Assembly (NCBI GenBank): GCA_015258065.1
Contig: JABZIZ010000017.1
Location: forward strand, 1 to 55,361
DNA length: 55,361 nucleotides
Reading direction: 5' to 3'
DNA from: Lachnospiraceae bacterium
GTDB taxonomy: Bacteria; Bacillota; Clostridia; Lachnospirales; Lachnospiraceae
The notes under the pieces were generated by a model that saw nothing but the letters and a program-made list of their open reading frames with translations, had not been told where the DNA came from and ran no database searches. A program made the translations under genes and the position numbers. Of this stretch, positions 1-8,599 are shown one piece after another. Position 1 is the first letter of the stretch, and each line of letters starts with the position of its first letter.

Positions 1-19
1 GGATAGAATAGAAAGAGTC

Positions 20-96
20 GCGTGAAAGAGCCGTGTGAAAGCATTATGCGAAAGGTTCGCGTGAAAGCATTATGCGAAAGAGTTGCGTGAAAGAGC
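20..96. repeat. Short tandem direct repeats at left edge
   Basis: A 20-bp unit beginning GTGAAAGCATTATGCG is present exactly at 35-54 and 61-80 (period 26). It is flanked by two copies of GCGTGAAAGAGC at 20-31 and 85-96. This is probably intergenic DNA between an unseen upstream gene and the asparaginase gene. It resembles the tandem duplications found elsewhere in this window at gene 3' ends. Confidence 0.85.
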
Positions 97-155
97 TTGC
101 ATCGGTAGAGCGAATCGAATGGAAAGGATCAGGGTGAGAGAGTTGCACTCATCCG

Positions 156-1202
156 ATGGGACGTATGACACAAAATAGGACGGAAAAAAAGAAAATTCTG
201 CTTTTAGCAACCGGGGGAACCATTGCGTCCAGAAAATCGGATCACGGCCTGAAGCCACAGATTAGGCCGGAGGAACTGCTGCGGTATCTTCCGCAGGTGG
301 AGGCAATCTGCGAGGTGAAGGCCGTCCAGATCCTGAATCTGGATAGTTCCAATATGGAGCCGAAGCACTGGAAGAAGATGGTGCAGGCCATTGCAGATCG
401 TTACGAGGACTATGACGGCTTTGTGATTGCACACGGTACGGATACCATGGCATACACGGCAGCAGCGCTTTCTTATATGGTGCAGAACTCAAAGAAACCG
501 ATTGTCATCACAGGGGCGCAGAAACCGATTGATCTGGAAATCACCGACGCCAAGGCGAATCTCCTGGATTCCTTCCTGTATGCGTCGGATGCGCTCTCGC
601 AGGGGGTACAGATCGTGTTTGATGGAAAGGTCATTGCAGGTACCAGAGCCAAAAAAGTGCGCTCGAAAAGCTATAATGCGTTTTCCAGTATCGACTTTCC
701 CTATCTGGCGATCATTCAGGACGGCAAGATCATGCGGTATATTCCGCCGGTTCCTTTCCTGGAGCCGGTGAAGTTCTTTCATGAGCTGGACGATAGCGTG
801 TTTCTGATGAAGCTGATTCCAGGCGTTCGCCCCCGAATCCTGAAAGAGGTATTTGAAAACTACCACAGCATCATCGTGGAAAGCTTTGGCGTTGGCGGGA
901 TTCCGAGTTCCATTGCAGAGGAGTTTTATGGCCTGTGTCAGGAGTACCCGGATCGGCTGGTGGTAATGTCCACGCAGGTGGCGCATGAAGGCAGCGATAT
1001 GACGGTGTATGAAGTCGGCCATGATATGAAAAAATACTGCCGTTTTCTGGAATCCTATGACATGACGCTGGAATCCGTGATCGCCAAGGTCATGTGGATG
1101 TGTGGCAATCTCGCAAGTCTTGGCGGGAATCCGGAAGAAGTTTTTTACCGGAAGATCAATTACGATCTGATCTTCGGTCAGGACCGAAAGCCATTAGCGT
1201 AA
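156..1202 (+). CDS. ansA: L-asparaginase, type I (cytoplasmic)
   Basis: Predicted to hydrolyse L-asparagine to aspartate and ammonia. The N-terminal TGGTIA signature (residues 19-24, nucleophile Thr22) and the second signature HGTDT (about 93-97, followed by MAYTAAALSYM) are both intact, and later segments such as ITGAQKP and ESFGVGGIPS also fit the family. The length of 348 residues is normal for the type I form, and no signal peptide is visible, so it should act in the cytoplasm. The start could be ATG 156 or ATG 165, since neither has a strong ribosome site; the family core begins at KKKILLLATGG in either case. It stands alone on the plus strand and converges with the LRR gene 24 bases downstream. 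Family assignment is firm; ansA is the usual name for this type. Confidence 0.93.
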   Translation: MGRMTQNRTEKKKILLLATGGTIASRKSDHGLKPQIRPEELLRYLPQVEAICEVKAVQILNLDSSNMEPKHWKKMVQAIADRYEDYDGFVIAHGTDTMAYTAAALSYMVQNSKKPIVITGAQKPIDLEITDAKANLLDSFLYASDALSQGVQIVFDGKVIAGTRAKKVRSKSYNAFSSIDFPYLAIIQDGKIMRYIPPVPFLEPVKFFHELDDSVFLMKLIPGVRPRILKEVFENYHSIIVESFGVGGIPSSIAEEFYGLCQEYPDRLVVMSTQVAHEGSDMTVYEVGHDMKKYCRFLESYDMTLESVIAKVMWMCGNLASLGGNPEEVFYRKINYDLIFGQDRKPLA

Positions 1203-1226
1203 GGATTCTTTTAATGGGCTGCCTTT

Positions 1227-3317
1227 TTACTGCAGAACCTCGATGGTGGACGGCAGAACTTCTCTGTTGGCGATGGGGTTTCCGGCGATGTTTACCTTCT
1301 TTAAATGAGGCAGGTCCAGCAGAGGGGTGAGATCGGAAACGTAATTATCGGAGATGTCCAATTCTTCCAGATTCTTAAGACCCTTGATGCAGTCCAGGTT
1401 TTCCAGCTTGTCGCCGCTTAACACCAGCTTTTTTAATGACTTAAAATGGGGGAGAAAAGACCCGGCGTTTTCCGAGAAATTCTGACTCTCGTTGTCCACG
1501 TTAATGATCGTGGCCTTGTTCAGCGTCAGGCTCTCTACCGTATGGTCGTCTTTCATCTTCTTTAAGGAGACGGGCACAAGCGGATTGTTGACTGAGGTGC
1601 TATCGCCAAGAGGCGGTTTGACGATGATTTCCTTCGCTCCGGTTCCGGCATAAGCAAGACCATAATCTCCGTAACGATTAAAGGGAGTGCCGATATAGGT
1701 GAGCTTTGCAAGGGAAGGCAGTTCATGAAGGACACTTCCCAGATCCGGATCGGTCTGACCGGAGATACCGCTGCCGTAGATGGTTAAATCGCTTAGCGCC
1801 TTCATTCCCTTCATAAAAGACGCACTATATTCCATAATATAATTGTTCATGACGAGCTTTTGGATCGAGGGCATGTGGGCGACCTGCTTCCTATCCCACT
1901 CATAGATGTCGATCTCTTTCAGTGCGTGCAAGGAGTGGAGATCCGGAATGTCGTAGGTATGGTAATTCAGCTGGAGTCTCTGGAGGGAGGAAAGCGTCGG
2001 TAAGACGCTCACATCCTCTAAAGACGAGCAGTTGATGTCCAGACTGTTTAAGGACAGATGCCCCTTCAGACCGTCCAGGTTGAGGATCGGCACCTGCTTC
2101 AGTGTCAGAGACTTTAGATTTGGCATATTTTTTACAAAATTCAGATCTTTCAAATTTTGAAGCTGGCTTAGCCGAAGGGATTCGATCTGCGGCATGCCGC
2201 TGAGAACGGCAATATTCTTGACCGGTTTCTCGTAAGGCCCTTCGATCGAGAGATCCGTGCAGCTACTCAGGGTAGAAAGAGGAGAGAGATCCAAAACGGT
2301 TTTATCATCTTCAAAAATGGAGAGATGAAGCGATTGCAGTTTGGGAAAGCTGCGCAGAAAAAGGAGACCGTCCGCATCGAGGTCACTTACGGAGACGGAC
2401 AGGTGCTCCAAAGAGGAAAAGGCTTTAAAAGGCGCATCCGGATCTGATTTCGCATCGGAATTCTGCGCCTCCTGCGTATCCGCCTGGTCTTCCATCAGAT
2501 CCTTATCTAACAGCACGCCGTCCAGACTCTTGATCTGTGTGGGGTTTGCAAAGAGACTTGCAAGGGTGTACAGGTCTTCGTGGTCTGCAGAAAAATATTG
2601 CAGCTGCGTCAGGTTCTTCAGGTTCTGTACCCCTGCGTCTTCACCATAGAAAAAGGAAACATCACTGCCGATCGACAGGGATTTCAGTCCGGGAAAGACC
2701 TGCAGGTCCGTTTCGTCGATCTGCTCGGTTGCCTGGAATTCGAGCGTCTTCGGATCCTGCGGGGTCCCGTCATTCCGGATTTCTTTTGCATAAAGAAATT
2801 GCCATTTCTTGGAATCGTCGGAAGAAGAGGAGCCCACCTTGGTAATCTCGAGATAAGAGAGCGAAGCAAAATCCTCTTTGGTGATCGCAGAGAGTTTTTT
2901 GCCAAAAGCCTTTTCTACAAACTGTTTTATGACGGGATCCCTCGGAACGGTACGAAAGTCCGCGGGTGCGCTCTTTCCGGAGACGGTGGGAGTAGGAGAG
3001 GTCTCCTGTTTGACGGCGAAGAGGAACGAGAACGGGATGAGACCGCAGGCGATCAGGACGCCGATCAAAGGGACCATAACGGCGGCCTTGACATTCGAAG
3101 CCTTCTGCCTTGCGGTTTCCTGAAAGCGGTTTCTACGCTCGTTCTCCCCGCCCAGATTCAGGTTGTCGATATGGATGTTTTGGGTGATATTCGGTTTGTT
3201 CGGCTCCAGATAAACCTTGGTGCCGCAGTATTCACAGGTGACAAAGCCCTCCTTCATGCCGTCCGGAATATGCAGTGTTCCGTGGCAGTTCGGGCACTCG
3301 ATTTTGGTAACTTGCAC
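1227..3317 (-). CDS. Zinc-ribbon, single-pass membrane protein with leucine-rich repeats
   Basis: About 696 residues from the GTG at 3317. I chose this start because GAGGGGG lies just upstream and the zinc ribbon begins at once; the reading frame is open further upstream, but that part has no ribosome site. Visible order: a treble-cysteine zinc ribbon (C8, C11, C28, C31), a charged linker, one hydrophobic segment at about 76-102, then an extracellular part whose second half is leucine-rich repeats of the internalin-like 22-residue kind, ending with repeats such as LKNLEELDISDNYVSDLTPL. The topology implied is a cytoplasmic zinc ribbon and an outside LRR face, suited to protein binding. No sortase motif is seen. 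It lies downstream of the chemoreceptor gene on the same strand, separated by a terminator. The target and function are unknown. Confidence 0.85.
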   Translation of the reverse strand: MQVTKIECPNCHGTLHIPDGMKEGFVTCEYCGTKVYLEPNKPNITQNIHIDNLNLGGENERRNRFQETARQKASNVKAAVMVPLIGVLIACGLIPFSFLFAVKQETSPTPTVSGKSAPADFRTVPRDPVIKQFVEKAFGKKLSAITKEDFASLSYLEITKVGSSSSDDSKKWQFLYAKEIRNDGTPQDPKTLEFQATEQIDETDLQVFPGLKSLSIGSDVSFFYGEDAGVQNLKNLTQLQYFSADHEDLYTLASLFANPTQIKSLDGVLLDKDLMEDQADTQEAQNSDAKSDPDAPFKAFSSLEHLSVSVSDLDADGLLFLRSFPKLQSLHLSIFEDDKTVLDLSPLSTLSSCTDLSIEGPYEKPVKNIAVLSGMPQIESLRLSQLQNLKDLNFVKNMPNLKSLTLKQVPILNLDGLKGHLSLNSLDINCSSLEDVSVLPTLSSLQRLQLNYHTYDIPDLHSLHALKEIDIYEWDRKQVAHMPSIQKLVMNNYIMEYSASFMKGMKALSDLTIYGSGISGQTDPDLGSVLHELPSLAKLTYIGTPFNRYGDYGLAYAGTGAKEIIVKPPLGDSTSVNNPLVPVSLKKMKDDHTVESLTLNKATIINVDNESQNFSENAGSFLPHFKSLKKLVLSGDKLENLDCIKGLKNLEELDISDNYVSDLTPLLDLPHLKKVNIAGNPIANREVLPSTIEVLQ

Positions 3318-3514
3318 GTTTCCCCCTCGCTGGATCAGCTCATGAATGATCGGTAGTAGCGTAATCAGTAGTAGAGTGTTTTTCTCACCCATTGTAAGCC
3401 CAATCGGGTAGATTCGCAATCCGGGGCGAGCTCCTTTGATTTCAGAAAGCAGGCCGGTCAGCACCTTCCCTCTCCGGAAGGGGCAGGATGTGACGATCGG
3501 GTGACTGTTAACGT

Positions 3515-3553
3515 AAAAAGGGGGGCTGCCGCAACATCTATTGCGACAGCCCC
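3515..3553 (-). terminator. Intrinsic terminator of the chemoreceptor gene
   Basis: Read on the minus strand, GGGGCTGTCGCAA pairs with TTGCGGCAGCCCC (one G-U pair), followed by CTTTTTACG. It sits about 20 bases after the chemoreceptor stop codon. Its stem closely resembles that of the tRNA-Thr terminator near 35112. Confidence 0.88.
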
Positions 3554-3575
3554 AGCAAATGTTCCAAAAGGATGT

Positions 3576-5603
3576 TCAGATCTTAAATCTTGCCACTTCC
3601 TGCTGTAAGCCGGTGGCGATTTCCGCCAGACTTTCGCTGGCGCCGGAGATATCTTGGATGGCCTGGACCTGGGTGTCCACGGAGGCGGAGACTTCTTCGG
3701 TTGTTGAAGCGTTTTCCTGTGCAACGGCAGAAAGGTTGCTGATGATCTGTGTAATGGAGCCGTTTTTCTGCTCAATGTTTTCCGCTTCCTGCGAGACTTC
3801 GTGGACAATTTCCTTGCTCTTTTCCAGGGCGTCGGAGATTTCATGGAATTTTTCGCCGGTTTCCTGCAGCCTCTTTTCCTGATCCGAGACGGCCTGTTTG
3901 GTGATGTCCATGGTATGAACCGCCTTCTTGGTCTGTTCCTGCAGGGCGGTAATGGTCTTCTTGATATCTCCCGTAAAGCCTGCGGACTGTTCTGCCAGCT
4001 TCCTGATTTCTTCGGCGACCACGGCAAAGCCCTTGCCGGCTTCTCCTGCTCTGGCAGCTTCAATGGCGGCGTTGAGCGCAAGCAGGTTGGTCTGGTCGGA
4101 GATCGACTGGATCATATCGCTGGCGCTGGAGATTTTGTCGGCACTGTTATCGGTCTGCGTGATAATCTCGGCAATCTCTTTGGAAGATTCTGTGACCTTG
4201 TTGGTGGCTTGGGCAAGTTCCTCCAGACTCTGGTTGCCTTCGTCCTTTTTCTCGTTGATCAGTTCCGTGGACTGATCCAGTTCCTCTAAAACGGACATCA
4301 TCTGCTTCAGGAGTTCATTGGAGCCTTCCACATTCTTTGTGGCATCCTGTGTATCCTCTGCCTGTCCTGCAGCGCCCTTTGCAATATTTTCTACCGCATT
4401 CGCAACGCTTGAGGAGGAGGCGGAGGCGGACTGGGCGGTCGCCGACAGTTCTTCTGCGGTGGCGGCGGTATTCTGCGCATGGTCGGAAATTTTGGAAATA
4501 ATGTCTTTGATGTTATTTTTCAAAGTCTGAGTCGCCCGGTAAATATCGCCCACCTCATCCGCTCTTTGGGAATAATCGGTGGAGGGTTCCCTGGTCATAT
4601 CGTAATCGGCCATGTGCAGGAGGTCGGTCTTGATATCGTTGAAGTTGATCGCTACCCGTCTGGCAAAAACCAGATAGATGATGAACACACCGAAACAGAT
4701 TAAGAGTACCGTGGTCAGGATGAGATAGCGTTGCAACTCGTTCAGATTGGCATACAGTTCGTTTTCGTTGATGGCAACGACTGCCAGATATTTTCTACCT
4801 TCCACATGGGAGAGGGCGCCGACCCTTTTTTTACCGAACCAGCGATATATTCCCACGTTGTCGGTGTTTGCGTCAATGTTTTGTTTAAAAAAGTCGACCG
4901 CTTCCTGGAAGCTTTTGTCCTCCTTGCTCTTCTCCATCAGGTTCAGCCCCGTATCGACCAGGCTGTGATCGGTATGACCAACCAGGTTGGTATCATAGTC
5001 GTAAATGGCAATATTTCCGGATTTGCCCCAAGAGAATTCGGAGCACATATCCGATACGAAGTCAATGCCGATGATGCCGGCGAACACTCCCTGCGGTTCC
5101 TTGCTGTCCGGGGTATAATAGGGCGTTCCTACAATAAAAATCTTTTTTCCCGTGACCTTATCGGTAGAGAAGGGAGTGGTGTAGGTTTTTCCCTGCATCG
5201 CTTGTTTATAAAACTCCTGGTCTTTGACGTCAAAGTAATCCGCCCCCTTCGTGAGATTCTTGCCCTTGCCGTTTTTATCGGATTTGTAAAAAGCAATGAA
5301 TCCAAGTTTCTTGGCCCTGGCCTCGAAAAAGCTGATCATGACGTCTTCGGAATAGGTGTTGTTGGTCAGGATGGGATTGGCCGCCAGTTCCTTGACGAAG
5401 TCTTCCTTGTCCGACATTTCCTCAGAGAATTTCTCCGCCGTTTGTTTGGAGATCACCATCATATCGGTGTCCACCTGGTCCAAAAATGCCCTTTTGGACA
5501 GGATGGAGCTGATGATCAGAATGATGCCGCAAATCAGGCTGATCACCAGAAAACCACCGATCATAATCAAAATCTTGATGCTCTTTACCCTTGATTTTTT
5601 CAT
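3576..5603 (-). CDS. Methyl-accepting chemotaxis protein with extracellular dCache-like sensor
   Basis: A transmembrane chemoreceptor that would signal to CheA/CheW and the flagellar motor. In order: transmembrane helix at about 9-31, an extracellular sensor of about 260 residues with features of a double Cache domain (FYKSDKNGKG, TPFSTDKVTGKK, GVFAGIIGIDF), a second helix at about 293-312, HAMP, then a long coiled-coil signalling domain. The conserved hairpin tip IEAARAGEAGKGFAVVAEEI is present. The length of 675 residues is typical. No C-terminal CheR-binding pentapeptide is seen. The start ATG at 5603 has AGGAG about 12 bases upstream. The ligand cannot be told from sequence; dCache receptors often bind amino acids or other small molecules. 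No chemotaxis or flagellar genes are in the window. Confidence 0.95.
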   Translation of the reverse strand: MKKSRVKSIKILIMIGGFLVISLICGIILIISSILSKRAFLDQVDTDMMVISKQTAEKFSEEMSDKEDFVKELAANPILTNNTYSEDVMISFFEARAKKLGFIAFYKSDKNGKGKNLTKGADYFDVKDQEFYKQAMQGKTYTTPFSTDKVTGKKIFIVGTPYYTPDSKEPQGVFAGIIGIDFVSDMCSEFSWGKSGNIAIYDYDTNLVGHTDHSLVDTGLNLMEKSKEDKSFQEAVDFFKQNIDANTDNVGIYRWFGKKRVGALSHVEGRKYLAVVAINENELYANLNELQRYLILTTVLLICFGVFIIYLVFARRVAINFNDIKTDLLHMADYDMTREPSTDYSQRADEVGDIYRATQTLKNNIKDIISKISDHAQNTAATAEELSATAQSASASSSSVANAVENIAKGAAGQAEDTQDATKNVEGSNELLKQMMSVLEELDQSTELINEKKDEGNQSLEELAQATNKVTESSKEIAEIITQTDNSADKISSASDMIQSISDQTNLLALNAAIEAARAGEAGKGFAVVAEEIRKLAEQSAGFTGDIKKTITALQEQTKKAVHTMDITKQAVSDQEKRLQETGEKFHEISDALEKSKEIVHEVSQEAENIEQKNGSITQIISNLSAVAQENASTTEEVSASVDTQVQAIQDISGASESLAEIATGLQQEVARFKI

Positions 5604-5736
5604 GTCTGGAAGACACTCCTTTCCATGGCGCTTCTGCGGACGAGAGCAGAAATTCGAAATCGGTTCGTGTCTTCTATATCGGCGAAAACAGCGTTTGCTC
5701 TTAGAGAAAGTCTCGGGGAAGGGTGGGCTTTTTTGC

Positions 5737-5765
5737 TTGCGTCTTGCGCTTTCTGCACCTATAAT
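5737..5765 (+). promoter_or_regulatory. Promoter for hom
   Basis: TTGCGT at 5737-5742 and TATAAT at 5760-5765, separated by 17 bases, form a good sigma-A type promoter. Transcription would start near 5772, leaving a leader of about 120 bases before the hom start. Confidence 0.7.
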
Positions 5766-5781
5766 AAATAGTTAGGTATCG

Positions 5782-5845
5782 CTGTCAAAAACGAGCTCAT
5801 TCTCTTACAAGCCTGCTTGTAGGAGAGCTTTTGTATTTCTGACAG
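5782..5845 (+). promoter_or_regulatory. Structured 5' leader hairpin upstream of hom
   Basis: A 64-base region can fold into one long hairpin. The outer helix is CTGTCA (5782-5787) with TGACAG (5840-5845). The middle helix is AGCT (5794-5797) with AGCT (5826-5829). The inner 10-bp helix is CTCTTACAAG (5802-5811) with CTTGTAGGAG (5816-5825), closed by the tetraloop CCTG. No run of T follows, so it is not a plain terminator. It lies fully inside the predicted leader of hom. I do not recognise a T-box or a known riboswitch. A regulatory role is inferred. Confidence 0.5.
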
Positions 5846-5891
5846 GATCATGAGGAGTTTCATTTGAGTAAAAGAGGATGGGAGAGGTTCA

Positions 5892-7103
5892 GTGATTAAA
5901 GTTGCCATTTTGGGACACGGCACCGTCGGTAGCGGCGTGGCGGAAATTTTGACGAAACATCCGGAGAGAGTTGCGCATTCTGCCGGGCAGGAGCTGGAAT
6001 TAAAATATATTCTGGATCGCAGAGATTTGTCAGGTGATCCGAATGAAGAGAAGGTTGTGCGGGAGATCGACACGATTTTGGAAGATCCGGAAGTGAAGGT
6101 GATCTGTGAGACGATGGGGGGCGTGGAACCGGCTTTTTCTTTTTCCATGAAGGCGCTGCAGAGGGGAATCAGCGTTTGCTCCTCCAATAAAGAACTGGTA
6201 GAGGAAAAGGGAGCACAGCTGGTTGCCTATGCAAGAGAACACCACTGCTCCTATCTCTTTGAAGCAAGCGTGGGAGGCGGCATCCCGATTCTCCGCGTTT
6301 TGCACGATTCCCTCGCGCATGAAGAGATTGAATCCGTGAACGGGATTTTGAACGGCACGACCAATTATATCTTAACCGAGATGAAGAGGGAGGGGGCGGA
6401 TTTTGCCGCTGTCCTTTCGCAGGCGCAGGAAAAGGGGTATGCGGAGCGCAGTCCCGAGGCGGATATTGAGGGAATGGATGCATGCCGCAAGACGGCGATT
6501 TTGGCCTCTTTAATCAGCGGGAAACGGGTGCGGGCGAGCGAAATTCCGACCACTGGCATTACCGCGATCACCGGCGTGGATCTGCAATATGCGGATGCAT
6601 TGCACATGGAGCTCAAACTTCTGGGGAGCATCCGGCACCAAAAAGGGGAAATCGAAGCGATCGTTGCTCCTTTCTTCATCCCGCAGGAGCATATACTGGC
6701 AGCGGTGCATGGAGTGTACAATGCGGTGCTGGTGCACAGCAATCATCTCCTGGATACCTTCTATTACGGGCAGGGCGCAGGAAAAGAAGCCACGGCTTCC
6801 GCAGTGGTGGCGGATATGATTTTTGCCTCGCAGCACGCAAGCAGCCACATTCCGGTGAATCTGACGGAAGAGGAAGCCAGGGTGTGCAGCAAGGAAGAAA
6901 CGTACCGACGTTTTTTTGTCAGAGCGGATGCTTCTTCCGCTGCGGCTGCGGCGCAGCTGTTCGGACAGGATCTTACGGAAGTGAAGGTGGAGGAGATCCG
7001 GGATGAATTTGCTTTTCTCACGGGAAGCATGTCAGAGAGCTCCTTCTTAGATCAGTACCGGGCGCTTCCGGGAGGCAGAGGCTATTTTCGCATTCTCTCC
7101 TAA
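5892..7103 (+). CDS. hom: Homoserine dehydrogenase
   Basis: Reduces aspartate semialdehyde to homoserine with NAD(P)H, the branch step to threonine and methionine. The 403-residue protein has a Rossmann motif at the N-terminus (ILGHGTVGSG), the family segments FEASVGGGIPIL and GILNGTTNYIL, and the DIEGMDACRKTA stretch of the catalytic domain. The last 70 or so residues look like a compact ACT-type regulatory domain, which would allow threonine feedback; that part is less certain. Translation starts at GTG 5892 after GGGAGAGG. Aspartokinase follows on the same strand, so the two probably form a threonine/methionine unit. The stop codon lies within the first copy of a three-unit tandem repeat. 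Confidence 0.94.
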   Translation: MIKVAILGHGTVGSGVAEILTKHPERVAHSAGQELELKYILDRRDLSGDPNEEKVVREIDTILEDPEVKVICETMGGVEPAFSFSMKALQRGISVCSSNKELVEEKGAQLVAYAREHHCSYLFEASVGGGIPILRVLHDSLAHEEIESVNGILNGTTNYILTEMKREGADFAAVLSQAQEKGYAERSPEADIEGMDACRKTAILASLISGKRVRASEIPTTGITAITGVDLQYADALHMELKLLGSIRHQKGEIEAIVAPFFIPQEHILAAVHGVYNAVLVHSNHLLDTFYYGQGAGKEATASAVVADMIFASQHASSHIPVNLTEEEARVCSKEETYRRFFVRADASSAAAAAQLFGQDLTEVKVEEIRDEFAFLTGSMSESSFLDQYRALPGGRGYFRILS

Positions 7104-7172
7104 GGGAAACAGAGGCTGTTTTTACGTTCTCTCCTAAGGGAAGCGGAGGCTGTTTTTACATTCTCTCCTAAG
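7071..7172. repeat. Three tandem 34-bp units spanning the hom stop codon
   Basis: Units 7071-7104, 7105-7138 and 7139-7172 are closely similar. Each ends with TTCTCTCCTAAG and carries GAGGCT near its middle. The first unit is the coding end of hom including its TAA; the other two are non-coding copies downstream, each keeping the TAA. They fill most of the gap to aspartokinase. Confidence 0.92.
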
Positions 7173-7251
7173 GAAAAATGGAGTGAAGATGTGAAAGTGG
7201 TCATGCAAGTGGGCGTATTAGAAATTTTACAGACATCATAAGGCAGAATAG

Positions 7252-8571
7252 ATGAAAAAAGTAGTAAAATTTGGAGGTTCCTCCCTGGCAGGGGTGGAGC
7301 AGTTTGAAAAAGTTGCCGACATCATTCATGCAGACTGCGATCGTCGATTCGTGGTGCCGTCCGCACCGGGCAAAAGAAACGACTCGGACAGCAAGGTAAC
7401 GGATCTGCTGTATCAGTGCTATGCCATGGCGGAAGCGGGAGAGGATTTTGAAACGGCGCTTTCTGCGATTCGGGATCGGTACGAGGAAATCATTGACGGA
7501 CTGCATTTGCAACTGTCGTTAGAGGATGAATTTCAGACGATTGCCGAGAATTTCAGACAAAAGAAAGGGAAGCATTATGCGGCCTCCCGAGGGGAATATT
7601 TAAACGGGATTCTGCTGGCTGCCTATCTGGGTTTTCCCTTTGTGGATGCGGCGAAAATCATCCGCTTTGACGATGAGGAGGAATTTGAGGCGGAAAAGAC
7701 GCACCGCCTGGTGAGAGACTTGCTTTCCTCCATGGAGTGTGCCGTCATTCCCGGCTTTTACGGGGCAAAGGAGGACGGCAGCATCGTGACCTTCTCCAGG
7801 GGAGGCTCGGACATCACCGGCTCCATTATCGCCAGAGGGATCCATGCGGATGTATATGAAAACTGGACGGATGTTTCCGGTTTTTTGGTAGCGGATCCGC
7901 ACATCATCCGACATCCGGAGCGGATTGAAACGATCACTTATCTGGAACTGCGGGAGCTTTCCTACATGGGGGCTTCGGTTTTGCATGAGGATGCGATCTT
8001 TCCGGTAAGAAAGAGGGGGATTCCGATCAATATCCGGAACACCAATCATCCGGAGGATGAGGGAACCTGGATTGTAGAATCGACCGCCAGAAAATCCAAA
8101 TACACGATCACCGGAATTGCCGGCAGAAAAGATTTTTGCTGCATCAATATAGAAAAAGACCGGATGAATTCCGAGGTCGGTTTTATCAGAAAGGTGCTGC
8201 AGGCGTTCGAAGATCAGAATATTTCCGTGGAGCATGTACCTTCTGGTATCGATACCATGACTGTTTTTGTGGGGCAGGAAGAATTCATCGAGAAGGAGCA
8301 GAGCATTGTCTCCGAGATCCACCGTCTGGCAAAACCGGATATGTTGGAGATCGAATCGGATCTTGCGCTGATTGCCGTCGTCGGCAGGGGAATGAAGAGC
8401 GAAAGAGGGACAGCCGCAAGGATTTTCTCCGCACTCGCCCATGCCCATATCAATATCCGGATGATTGATCAGGGTTCCAGTGAGATGAATATCATTATCG
8501 GGGTGGAAACCAGAGATTTTGAAAAAGCGATTGAAGCCATTTACAGCATCTTTGTACTGACACAGGTTTAA
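7252..8571 (+). CDS. Aspartokinase
   Basis: Phosphorylates aspartate, the first step to lysine, threonine and methionine. The N-terminus VVKFGGSSLAG is the ATP-binding kinase signature; FSRGGSDITGS and LSYMGASVLHEDAIFPV are further hallmarks of the amino-acid kinase fold. The C-terminal part, from about residue 300, has two ACT-like modules (ISVEHVPSGIDTMTVFV and INIRMIDQGSSEMNIIIGVE), expected to bind an end product. The length of 439 residues is that of monofunctional enzymes. The start ATG 7252 has only a weak ribosome site (AAGGCAG). It is paired with hom upstream, which hints at a threonine-responsive isozyme, but the effector cannot be read from sequence. Confidence 0.95.
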   Translation: MKKVVKFGGSSLAGVEQFEKVADIIHADCDRRFVVPSAPGKRNDSDSKVTDLLYQCYAMAEAGEDFETALSAIRDRYEEIIDGLHLQLSLEDEFQTIAENFRQKKGKHYAASRGEYLNGILLAAYLGFPFVDAAKIIRFDDEEEFEAEKTHRLVRDLLSSMECAVIPGFYGAKEDGSIVTFSRGGSDITGSIIARGIHADVYENWTDVSGFLVADPHIIRHPERIETITYLELRELSYMGASVLHEDAIFPVRKRGIPINIRNTNHPEDEGTWIVESTARKSKYTITGIAGRKDFCCINIEKDRMNSEVGFIRKVLQAFEDQNISVEHVPSGIDTMTVFVGQEEFIEKEQSIVSEIHRLAKPDMLEIESDLALIAVVGRGMKSERGTAARIFSALAHAHINIRMIDQGSSEMNIIIGVETRDFEKAIEAIYSIFVLTQV

Positions 8572-8599
8572 TACAGGAAGACAGGAAGGATCAGGGGGA

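Noticed and set aside
20..96. Short direct repeats considered as a CRISPR array
   Set aside because: Only two full units, with 20-base repeats and a 6-base spacer, and no cas genes; too short and too close for a CRISPR array.
489..1022. Antisense reading frames within the asparaginase gene and similar frames opposite other genes
   Set aside because: They lie wholly inside well-supported genes, lack ribosome sites and have no recognisable domains.
3318..3464. N-terminal extension of the zinc-ribbon LRR protein
   Set aside because: The frame is open but the region has no ribosome site. The GTG at 3317 has GAGGGGG upstream and the zinc ribbon follows at once.
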